From contig NC_060060.1 in assembly GCF_020283565.1 (NCBI RefSeq), forward strand, positions 20,894,001 to 20,958,000: a stretch of 64,000 nt of DNA. The letters run 5' to 3'. The translations under genes and the position numbers were made by a program. This DNA comes from Trifolium pratense (lineage: Eukaryota > Streptophyta > Magnoliopsida > Fabales > Fabaceae). Every line of letters starts with the position of its first letter. The first letter of the stretch is position 1. The notes under the pieces are model-generated. The model had not been told where the DNA came from. It did no database searches and saw only the letters and a program-made list of their open reading frames with translations. Shown here piece by piece: positions 34,578 through 44,719 of this stretch.

Positions 34578-37500
34578 ATGGTGATTGAAGGAGCAACAGT
34601 AACGGCAACAATGGTTATAGCTCAGTTTGTGGAAGTGGGTGGTGATACTCTAATGAAATCAGCCACCAAAGATGGAATGAGTACTTTTATTTTCATCTTT
34701 TACTCAAATCTTTTGGCTCTATTTTTCCTTATACCAACCACCCTCTTCCACCATAGGAAAAGAGCTCCTCCTCCAATTCCAACATCAATTTTCTGTAGAA
34801 TGTTTCTTCTTAGTTGCCTAAGGTATGGACAAAGTTAATTAGCACCAAATTAATTAATATAGTATGAGTTCGTTTGGATTAGCTTATTTTTGAGCTTATG
34901 CAAACAGCTTATGCAATTTTTATGTATTATTATAAGTTTGTCAAGGTAGTTTACGATAAAATAGCTTATAAAAATGGTTTTGTCTAACATGCACCACTTG
35001 ATTAAGTTGTGCATGGTGCACAAATCTTCGATATTTTTATACATAATACAAATTTTACAAAATTCACCGTTGGATGAAAAGTTTATATCTTCTAGATCAT
35101 CCATAAATTTTTTAAATTTTTTCGAAAATCATTTGATATGTTATTGAGACCCATAAAGATTAACGGTATTCAATAAAAATCTATAAACCGTTAATTTTGA
35201 TGGATCTCAATAATATATCAAATGATTTTCAATTTTTTTTAAAAAAATACCCACTCGGGGTTGGTCTAGTGGTGTTGGCCTAGGTCCTTGGAGTATGCTC
35301 CTCTCAAGGTCTCAGGTTCGATTCCCCCTGGTGCAAATTTCGGTGGACTAAGTTCATACAGAGGAAAAAAACTCTGGCTTTAAATGGACCTCCGCAAGTG
35401 GGCGGTGGAATTGGTCCTCTTGAATTAGTCGGTCTAAGGCCGGATACCAAGTTTTCAATTTTTATTTTTTTTAAAATTTATGGATGATCTATACGATATA
35501 AACTTTCAATCCAACAGTAGATTTTGTAAAATTCGTATTTGTTATAGTGTTTTCGGCGACTTGTGCATTTGAATTTGGTAAATTTGATGTGCAGCACTTC
35601 AGTGCAGATTTTAATGAATGCTGGAATTAGATATAGCTCTCCCACATTGTCATCTGCTATGATTGACCTTGTTCCTGCTTTTACCTTCATACTTGCTGTG
35701 ATTTCCAGGTTTGTTCTTTTTAGATTCTATGCATGCACCACCATAAAGTCAGTTGGATCCATTCATGTTTTTTGTTTACTAAGTTGGATAGATAATTAGA
35801 TATTAAATTTTTTCATTAATTTTCTGGTTCACGATGGAACAGAGTTTAATAATTTAAAATTTAGTTGTGTCAAAAAAAAAAAATTAAATTTGTTGTGAAG
35901 TTGGAATTATCTCGAACAATTTATCATAATTGGAGTGAATTAAACAATTAAAATATAGGGTTAGATATATTTTTGATTCCTATAGTTTTTCAGAATATTG
36001 CTAAATATTTTTTAGCACTTTTTGGTCCTGAAAAATTTTCTATTGCAACTTTTGGTCCCTACTTTTAATCAAACTCTTGTATACTTTTACATTTTTGAAT
36101 ATTTTTTTGTATTCATGTTTATAATATTATAAGAACATCAAACTCACTTGGGTTGGTCTGGTGGTATTGACTTGAGACCTAATAGTGTGCTCCTCCTTAA
36201 GGGCTCATGTTCGATTCTCTATGATGTCAATTTGGTTGGACTAATTTAGCTTCTTTAAAAAAAATATTATAAGAACTACTCCGATAAAAATTTAGAATTT
36301 TTAAAAATAAAATGAATTACTTATGAACTTTTATGTGAAAAAAATTAAAAAATTTATATTTAATTCATCTTTTATTAAAAAAAAATTAAAACTTTTGCAA
36401 GGACTGACCAAAAATAAGTGGAGTATGCCAATTGGCGATGCTGTAACTTCACAAAGCAACTGTTCTTTAAAGTTGCATTCATTAAAAAAATTAATTTTTT
36501 GTTATGTAATAAGTGGATTGCTTCAAAACGATGTGGATCTATTGGGACCCACAAAATACATTTATATGTAGATCATTATTGGAGGTGCTCTGCTTATAAA
36601 AAAAATAAAAAATTATTGTAGGTGCTCATGATTTGATACATTCATTTTTCATGCTCGTTTGCATTAAAACCCTTGTCAATCGCAATTGAATTGTACAATC
36701 AAAATAAAAAGGTTGACAAAAGTTTGGCCCGGCCCTATATGGGCTTTCGGGCTAGCCCGCCATATATTTTTAAGTTTTTCCAAAAAAAATCCTTAAAATG
36801 GCAAAAAATTGTTTTTTATAATTTGTTTGTTTTAAATTTTGTTGTTTAGCAAGATTTTTGTCAATAATTTTTTCACAAATTGAACTATACATAAACTCGA
36901 TTGTTCGGAACAGTACAGTTTACATTATGTACATTTTTAATTAGAAAAAATTCAAGTAAGACAAAATATCAAATATGCAAAAGATAGAGCCCGCAGAGCA
37001 TAACCAGATATATAACATATAATATAAGTTCTTTAGCAATCGTGAACTCAAGAACAGAGATTAAAGAACTTACGAGGATGATGGAAGAGGAACGCGTCAG
37101 GAAAATGGAGGTGCGAAGAACGACATAACATATAATATAAGCTCTCTGAGTCTATCTCTGTAACTTTTTTTTACGTTTATATTTAGTGAATGTGAATCAA
37201 ATCAAATCAATATTAATGTATTGGATTGACCTAAATAAGGAAAAATTAAAATTTAGAATGTAATGGCAGTGCACTTGGTAGACTTATTAATCATATTTAT
37301 TTTTTAATTTTTTTATTATAATTTATTCGGGTTCGGGCTACCCGTGACTCATTCGAACTAACCCTTATTTTAAACGGGGTTTAACGGTCCGGACTAAAAA
37401 CTTGGAAAATCTGGGCTGGAATTTTAAGCCCAAGCCCAAAAACAACGGACTTGGCGGGCCGGATTGTTCGGATTAGCCCATTTTGACAGCGCTCTCGGTC

Positions 37501-40500
37501 AGACGGTTGTGATTTCAAATCCTATATTTTTTATTTTTAAAATAAATAAAAACCTAATTTAAAATCCGTTTATTGCAAGGTTTATCATTTTATTATTTTT
37601 ACTAGTTTAAAGACCCGTGTATTCACACGGGTCATTGATTTTTATTCGATATTTAAGTTTGTCATTATATTATGGTAGAAAATTTATTTAGAATAAAATA
37701 TTTAAAAATTTATAATATTGTTAAAATATAAGTGAAACTATTGTGCTATTTTTTAAAAAAAAACTTAGTAAACGAATAAATTTGATTATAATTATAAGGC
37801 TTAACTACACATTTGGTCCCTTACGTTTATTTTAGGTTTCAATTTGGTCCCTTATGTTTAAAAAGTATCAATTTGGTCCCTTACGTTTATTTTAGGTTTC
37901 AAGTTAGTCCTTTCCGTCAATTTTGTCACATGTGGCAGTCAATTTGCACATGTGGACTGACACGTGGCACTTGGACACACTGACACGTGTACTGTTCAAA
38001 CGGTGTTAGTGACAAAATTGACGGAAAGGACCAAATTGAAACCTAAAATAAACGTAAGGGACCAAATTGATACTTTTTAAACATAAGGGACCAAATTGAA
38101 ACCTAAAATAAACGTAAGGGACCAAATGTGTAGTTAAGCCTAATTATAAATGATAAATTATCCAATTTTTTATGTATCAGTCACAAAAAATTGTTCTGTG
38201 TATATTATTAATAGTTAATAGTATATTGTTTATTTATTTTTTATGAAAATATTGTTTATGTTTCTATTTCTTTTTGAAGCAATGTTTCTATTTCTATATT
38301 CCTAAATTTATTCATATTCATCTTATTTTTTCTATAATTTTTTTTATTGAATATTTTATTCTTTTTTTATTTTAATATAGATTATTGAGTTGATCGTATT
38401 AATCTATTTTGTTGCTATTTTTATGAGTATAGATTGTTCCGTTTTGTTCCAATCTATAATCTGTTTTGTTTCTATTTTTAAGCATATCATTTTTTTTTGT
38501 ATTTATATCTTATATTCTTTCTATATATTTTTTATTTTTTTAGTGAAATTACAATGAAGGATATAAAACTTGCAACATGGTTAAAAGAAATAAGGATAAA
38601 TATGTAACTTTAGCGGTAATCGATTTTAATATATTAGTAGTAGATAGTAGATTCATCTTATTTTTTCTATAATTTTATTTATTGACTATTTTATTCTCTT
38701 TTTTATTTTAATACTCCTTCCGGTCCTATATATAAGAAAAAAATTGCTTTTTAGATTTATTGTAAAGTTGATGTATCTACAATGAATCTAAAAAAACAAA
38801 CTTTTTTTTATATATAGGACCGGAGGGAGTAGATTATTGAGTTGATCGTATTAATCTGTTTTGTTTATATTTTTATGAGTATAGATTGTTCCGTTTTGTT
38901 CCAATCTATAATATGTTTTATTTCTATTTTTAAGCATATCATTTTTTTTTTTGTATTTATCTTATAGGGAATCTTATAAGGAAAAAAACCAAAAAATCAA
39001 CATCATTGTGTATATAATTAATAATTTAATATTTTTTTGACAAAATTAATAATTTAATATTAGTATTAATATAATTTCACCTTTCTTTAAAGGTCATGCT
39101 AAATGCTAAATAGTGTATTCGGGACACTTGTTAAGTATATACTTAAAAAAGAAATTAAAGTTAAATTTAATTATATAAAGATAATCTTTTATATTTTTAA
39201 AATATTAAATACACAATTTTTTTTACTAATATAAACATCGTTTATCATTTTCCTTTCTTTAATCCTTCCTAATACAAGAAAAAACATTAACCGGAGTGAG
39301 AACACTATAATCTCCATTTTCAGGATGGAAATTGTAAATATGAAAAGGCACAGCAGCCAGGCAAAAATTATTGGCACATTGGTCTCCATTGCAGGGGCAT
39401 TAACTGTAACATTATATAAAGGGATACCATTGATAAGTGATTCCTTTCCAAATATAGAAATGGGAGCAAGTGGAAATTTCTTATCAGTGAAATCAGATTG
39501 GATACTTGGTGCTTTTCTTCTTGCAATTGCTAGCTTTTGCCTTTCAGTTTTATTTATTATCGAGGTAAATAAATCATTAGGATGTATTCTTCCAGTCTCA
39601 TATATACTTCATCCGTAATAAAATATAAATAAAATTTAACTTTTTAAATTTATTGTATAATTCTTTTAATATGATCACCGAGACATCTATATATACAGAC
39701 ATGGACTATCAAGGAATATCCGGAAGATCTACTAGTAACAACCATTTGTTGTAGCATGGTGGTAATCCTATCAGCAATTGTAGCTTTTATTAAAGAGGGA
39801 AATTCAAAAGCTTGGATATTAAGACATAATAAAGAGTTTGTAGCTGTGTGTTTTTCGGTAAGTTTATATATAAATTTAGATATTTTTAGATGGTCACATG
39901 ACCAAAAAAATTACATTTGGTCACACTTATAAAAAATATTACATCATTTAATAATTTAAAACTTAAATATTATTTAATTATTTTTTCAAGTACTTATTAT
40001 TTCACTTTTTGTGAGTGCGACAAAGTGTAATTTCTTTTATTATTATGAAATTTAAAAACATTTTTTTTGAACAAGTGAAATTTAAAAACATTAAACATAA
40101 AGTATTAAAGGAATGCATATAATTTTTGTTTAAAAAAAAACAAAAAGGAATGCATATAATTTTATTTTATATTTAAAATATAGATTTTTAATTATAACTT
40201 AATTGTTTGTTTAAGTTTGAGAATTATAAGATGTAGCTATGTAAATTTATGTTTTGTGGTGGTTCATTTGTAGGCAATATTTTTGTTATCCATGAGGAGT
40301 GTTGTATACAAATGGGCATTTCGTAAGAAAGGGCCAATATATGTAGCTATGTTCAATCCTTTAAGAGTGGTCATTGCACTTGGCATGGGGGTAATATTTT
40401 TGGGAGACAATCTTTATCTTGGAAGGTAAATAAATACATTTATAGAGCAAGAAATTTTTGAAAAATAATATTAATGATGTTTTAATACAAGACTAACCTT

Positions 40501-40673
40501 TGTTTTAAAAATTTGGTATTATATTTTGTTGAAGCATGATTGGAGCTTCTATAATAGTGATTGGATTTTATGCTGTGATGTGGGCACAAGCTCAAGAGGA
40601 ACATAGACCAAGTGAAAATAATTTGTTTCCATCTTCTACAGACCCTTTGTTGTCAATCAAAAGCATACCCTAG
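34578..40673 (+). CDS. UMAMIT/WAT1-related EamA transporter copy B, 349 aa, six exons
   Basis: Exons 34578-34822, 35595-35708, 39324-39564, 39699-39857, 40274-40425, 40535-40673; total 1050 nt, all GT-AG, frame open, TAG at 40671-40673. The first EamA repeat spans exons 1-3 (residues about 10-140), the second exons 4-6 (about 205-325), giving the usual 10 membrane helices. Family signatures: MKSATKDGMSTF, YSSPTLSSAMIDLVPAFTF, SQAKIIGTLVSIAGALTVTLYKG. Expected role: export of amino acids or related metabolites. Oddities: Arg replaces the conserved Gly in GIxYSSPTL, the exon 6 acceptor is GAAG|C rather than CAG, and the C terminus ends SIP rather than SMDF. Intron 2 (3.6 kb) is packed with transposons. 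Confidence 0.88.
34982..35570. mobile_element. foldback MITE in intron 1 of copy B, interrupted by a SINE
   Basis: Left arm 34982-35240 (CTAACATGCACC..., TTCACCGTTGGATGAAAAG) and right arm 35460-35570 (ACTTTCAATCCAACAGTAG, CGGCGACTTGTGCAT) are inverted relatives. The SINE at 35252-35455 splits them. Confidence 0.65.
35252..35455 (+). mobile_element. SINE (second family) nested in the MITE
   Basis: Starts ACCCACTCGGGGTTGGTC; A-box-like GGTTGGTCTAGTGG and B box GGTTCGATTCCC. It is flanked by TTTTCAATTTTT (about 35226-35237 and 35452-35465) as an imperfect long TSD. A diverged partial copy lies at 36139-36255. Confidence 0.75.
36139..36255 (+). mobile_element. truncated SINE copy (same family as 35252)
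   Basis: CTCACTTGGGTTGGTCTGG..., a B-box-like TGTTCGATTCTC and the following GGTTGGACTAA match the first half of the SINE at 35252. The 3' half is absent. Confidence 0.6.
36713..37490. mobile_element. candidate hAT-like element in intron 2 of copy B
   Basis: The left end GTTGACAAAAGTTTGGCCCGG and the right end, read inverted (GCTGTCAAAATGGGCTAATC), resemble the GCTGTCAAAAYGGGC ends of plant hAT MITEs. Both ends carry GGGCC-type strings. No TSD could be matched, so boundaries are approximate. Confidence 0.35.
37602..38651 (-). mobile_element. candidate non-autonomous Helitron in intron 2 of copy B
   Basis: On the minus strand the 3' end shows a 9-bp hairpin GACCCGTGT-GAAT-ACACGGGTC, then TTTAAA and CTAG, followed by host T. 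The putative 5' end is TCTACTATCTACTAC preceded by host A. Hairpin plus CTAG/T and A/TC ends are the Helitron pattern. It contains the Mutator MITE at 37798-38140. A tandem duplication overlapping its 5' end (38316 onward) complicates that boundary. The 3' end is stronger than the 5' end. Confidence 0.5.
37798..38140. mobile_element. Mutator-type MITE, 343 bp, 9-bp TSD
   Basis: Arms of about 130 bp starting GGCTTAACTACAC with repeated TTTGGTCCCTTACGTTTATT units, separated by a short loop. Exact TSD TAATTATAA at 37789-37797 and 38141-38149. The arms are nearly identical, so it is young. Nested in the candidate Helitron. Confidence 0.88.
38316..38960. repeat. tandem duplication of about 190-335 bp
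   Basis: ATTCATCTTATTTTTTCTAT at about 38316 begins a block repeated from 38651. Both contain AGATTATTGAGTTGATCGTA and GATTGTTCCGTTTTGTTCC. The second copy carries the Stowaway insertion and lacks the 3' part of the first. Confidence 0.8.
38714..38829. mobile_element. Stowaway MITE (Tc1/mariner), 116 bp, TA TSD
   Basis: Ends CTCCTTCCGGTCCTATATAT and ATATATAGGACCGGAGGGAG are inverted with one mismatch. TA lies at 38712-38713 and 38830-38831. The unfilled paralogous site is at 38374-38380 in the first tandem copy. Confidence 0.9.
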
Positions 40674-42125
40674 GTAGCTAGGTTCCATCTTTATTATGTA
40701 TAGCCTCTTGAAAATTTGTAATTGTAATTCATGTTCCCAATTACGGGGTTTATTGTTTATAGTATTTGACTATTTGGTGCAATTTTTTTGATAAAAAAAG
40801 AAATTAAGAAAAAAAAACGAAAGCATCACTATAGAGAAACATGTTAGTCTTAAGTCCTTATAAAAAAAAAATACTAATATAAGTAGAAATTAAGTCTAGC
40901 ATAACAAGCGTGAAACCAACGTCATGACTTCTAAATACAAGGGCATCAACATGAGAGTTTGTTTCACTGTGAATGTGAATGACATATAGATGGTTCAATT
41001 TTATAGATAACTTCATAGAGAGAGGTTGAAGATGAATGATGGAAGTAAATCGATTGTTGATTATATACATTGACAACATGAATTGAATTAGTTTTTAAGA
41101 TGACATAAGCTGAATTCCAAAATTATGTTCATAGATGGTTCAATATTTTTCATTCCAAAATTACGTAAAAAAAAAAAAAAAAAACTTCACATAAGAGATC
41201 ATGGCGATTTCTCACCATAAGCTGAATTTTGTAGAAATGAACTTCAGTTTAGTGATTGTTATATCTGGCCAACACAACTAATAATTGTTGAACTAAGGTT
41301 ATATAATTATCAGGGTTCGGCTCCAAGGGCCAAATCATGGTCCCCATCAAGGGATGTCAATGGAGTGGATGGTTTCGGCTCCTTGTCACTATTTTCCTAG
41401 GAATTCCATCATATAATAAAAAAATTATTATTTTTAATCAAATTAGTGGTAAAATTATTTAAAATTCAAACATCGCATCTAAAAGAAATTTATACATAAA
41501 CCGTGTAAAATGATAAATAAATATAATATATATGAAGATACTTGAATATTGATATAAATTTTAGTTACAATGGATGCATTTTTTACCACAAGAAACTTTT
41601 TTCTAAGAGTACCACATACCACATTGGATGAATGAATATGAGTTTACGTGTCTATGAGTTATACTCAATACTAACAATGAAGTATTTTTTACCGTAAGAA
41701 ATAATTTTTTTGTCAAGTAGCTTAGTGATTATAAATTTCACTCTTAAAATAGATAAATGGGATGATCAGAGTTCGAACTCCGACCCCTGCATATATAATA
41801 CAATGTCTATGTCAATTGAGTCAAGCTCACGAGATCAAACTTTTTCAAATAGTACCACTAAATATATCCATTTTACCATTTAACATTTTGCACCCTTCAT
41901 TTTACCTTTTTTGGGAGAGTCTAAGGGCACGTTTGACCCAGCTTTTTTTAGAGCTTATACAAACAGCTTATGCAATATAAATTAAATTTTATGGTATTTT
42001 ATAAATTCACACTAATGAAAATTGTAATTATAAATATTCTTGTGTTTGTTGTGGTCCATTTTTATCAATTGGGCTATCCCCCCACACTCAAGCCCATCAC
42101 ACGCACTCACTTCCTGTCATTCGGA
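40674..42125. other. intergenic between copy B and the PIF element
   Basis: 3' flank of copy B, AT-rich; a SINE at 41711-41850 is listed separately. Near 41930-41990 (GGCACGTTTGACCCAGC, GCTTATGCAA) is a fragment resembling a Tourist end. No gene. Confidence 0.45.
41711..41850 (-). mobile_element. tRNA-derived SINE, minus strand
   Basis: On the minus strand: GTGAGCTTGACTCAATTGAC (A box), GGAGTTCGAACTC (B box), then a tail ending CTACTTGACA. This is the same family as 14819-14948. Confidence 0.7.
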
Positions 42126-42128
42126 TAA

Positions 42129-43698
42129 GACTACATACAATGGTTTCAACACCAAAAAACATTCAACACCCACTTTTTCACTCTACATCATTTTCTCTTT
42201 CTTCCACCTAATCATTCAACACACATTCAACTTTTACCCTCTCCAATGGTTTTTATATTCAACACCATACCCCACCACTTTCTATTTCATATTCTTATTT
42301 AAATTTTAATTTTTGTTTTTATGATTAAATAACATTATAATTATTGATTAAAATTAAATTAAAATAATACACTTAACAAAATTTATTTAAATATTTTTTT
42401 TCTTCTTAATTTAAAATGCAATACATCACACAAATAACGTAATTAGTACAATACAAATTAACTTAAAATGCAATACAACACACAAGTTACGTAATTAATA
42501 CGATGCAAACTAACTTAAAATACGAAACAACACGCAAATACGAAACAAATCATCTTTAATCCTGAAACATTCCAAATTTTGTTCATATGTGTTTCACTAG
42601 ATCTGCTTGCAATTCGTGATGAGCTTTTTGATCACGGAACTCAGATCTAGCACGCACATGATTTGCAAAAGCGGGTAATACCTCGGTTGAATATGGTCAC
42701 GGTGCACTAGATCCACTTTCCTCAGACTGCTCAAAATCGGTTCAACGTTGAGCATATGAATCTCGTTCATCCTCAACAATCATATTATGTAATATGATGC
42801 AAGACCTCATGATGATACTCAGATCGGCTATGTCCCACAAGCGAGCTGGTTCACGGATGATTTTAAATCGAGCTTGAAGCACTCCAAATGCACGCTCGAA
42901 AAATTTTCATTAACCATCGGCATGTAACCATTAAACGGGGGTGTTTGAGATGAATTTCTCAGCATAGTTCCATAATATGGATGAAAGTTTGGAACAAAGG
43001 ATGATTGGTTGAAATTTGGTGTTAAACCAAAATTAGGTGTGTTTTGAGGATGTTGGTTGAAAAATTGATTTGAATTTTGATAATTGTTGGGATTTTGATA
43101 ATTGTTGGGGTTTTGATAATTGTTGGAGTTTTGATAATTGTTGGGATTTTGAGAATTGTTGGGATAATTAGAAGAATTGTTGGGATCCATTTCACTAAAA
43201 AAAAAATTAAAACTTCAAAAGAAAGACTAATTAGAAAGATAATAATAGATTAAGATAGTGAAAATTTTGGTTTTTTTTTTTTCTGTGTCCAAATGAAATG
43301 AACCAAGTCTCTATTTGTAGAGAAAAAAAAAAATCACGAATTTTGGTATAAAAATTAAAAAATAAAAAATTAATTTTCAATGAAATAATTGAGTTCAAAG
43401 TTTTGATAAGATAAAAATCGAAGCAACCAATCACGATCTGCCACTTGTCCAACTCATTCTTCTCTCTCCGCGTGATTCAACAGCCATTCTCACCTGTCGG
43501 CGCGTGCATCACACGCGCTACGCTGGACCAAAAGCAAGGCAGCACGTGTCCCTCCCGTGTCAGTTTTTTTCAGACTTCAACATGTTGAATTTGTTCAACA
43601 TCTCTTTCTTCCACATCAGATTCAACAAGGCACATGCAATGGTTTCAACACATATTTTGCTGTTGAAAGACAGATTCAACACCCCATTGTATGTAGTC
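42129..43698 (-). mobile_element. deleted PIF/Harbinger element, 1570 bp, TAA TSD
   Basis: Perfect 15-bp inverted ends GACTACATACAATGG / CCATTGTATGTAGTC, flanked by TAA at 42126-42128 and 43699-43701, the PIF/Harbinger target preference. The minus-strand interior holds an Asn-rich ORF1-like start joined to a transposase C terminus; the middle of the element, including the DDE core, is deleted. Confidence 0.88.
42600..43190 (-). pseudogene. PIF/Harbinger ORF1-like/transposase fusion remnant
   Basis: From ATG at 43188-43190 the frame encodes an Asn/Pro-rich stretch (repeated NPNNYQN units) and MPMVNENF, like the N-terminal protein of plant Harbinger elements. At about 42900 the sequence jumps to the transposase C terminus (FERAFGVLQARFKIIREP, then ADLSIIMRSCIILHNM), but in another frame, so the ORF1 frame runs on as junk to 42828. 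The transposase frame itself has a stop soon after. Non-functional; the internal deletion lies at the frame change. Confidence 0.75.
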
Positions 43699-43701
43699 TA
43701 A

Positions 43702-44487
43702 GCTGTCATCTACTTGTTTGACAGCACCGCTTGGCGGCAAATGTATTGCACCAAAGGTTCATATATTTGTCTTGTAGCAGACGAATTAAACAAAGACAAA
43801 TATTTGGTGACTCGGTAGCGGACAACTTTTAAATTTGATCGGTCTCAACAACATATCAAATTATTTTTAATTTTGATGGATATGTATCTTATCTAAGAAC
43901 TCTATAAACTGTTAATTTTGACGGATCTCAATAACATATTAAATGATTTTTAATTTTTTTCAAAAAAAATTATGGATGATCTATATAATATAAATTTTCA
44001 ATCCAACGATGAATTTTATAAAATTCGTATTCAGAAATGGTCGAAAGAGTGACTGAAATGGTTGAAAGAGTCGAGATTGAGCATTATATATAAATAAGAA
44101 AATTTATAAATTTTTGTAATAAATGATAACTGAAAGATTAACGGTGCAATAAATTAAAAATTTAAAAGACTTATTTATTATCTATTTAAAGAATTAACTA
44201 TTATCTAAAGACAAATGCTAAATAGTGCCTCAGGGGCACTTGTTAAGGATTCAAATTTAGAAAGTTTTACTTGGAAACTGTGTAGTCAATACAACAAAAG
44301 TAACTGTGTAGTCAATACAACAAAAGTCTATATTTTGATGTTTTTCATGCACAACTTTTATTTTATTTCTTCTTTTAGTTCATTAACTAGCGCCCCAGAA
44401 GCACTGGTTAGCAAGACCCTTATCTAAAAAACTTAACGACATAGTAACTACTAACTATTATAAATGCGAGACTGAAAATACTTTTAT
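43702..44487. other. intergenic upstream of copy C
   Basis: Contains half of the foldback MITE at 43826-44035 (AATAACATATTAAATGATTTT, CCAACGATGAATTTTATAAA) and a tandem 25-bp duplication (AACTGTGTAGTCAATACAAC, twice) at about 44276-44327. No gene. Confidence 0.5.
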
Positions 44488-44719
44488 AGTATTGTTCATC
44501 GAATCCGTCAACAATCCCGACCCTTTGTCATTAAGATAACTTTATATATATTTTGCCTATTTTTTAATAATATTGTTCATCGAATCTGTTAACAAGCCTG
44601 ACCCTTTGTCATTAAAATAATGGTTAAATTATTCAATGATGAAACCAAATTATTAAAGTGAGAGTGATTGAGGAGAAAGGAGTTGAAGGAAACAAAAAAA
44701 AAAAAAAAAGAAGAGAAAA
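44488..44719 (+). promoter_or_regulatory. 5' flank of copy C with an internal duplication
   Basis: The block 44559-44719 corresponds to the flank of copy B. An extra copy of its start (ATTGTTCATCGAATC...GACCCTTTGTCATTA) lies at 44488-44540, so about 50 bp of the upstream region is present twice. A poly-A run precedes the ATG. Confidence 0.55.
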
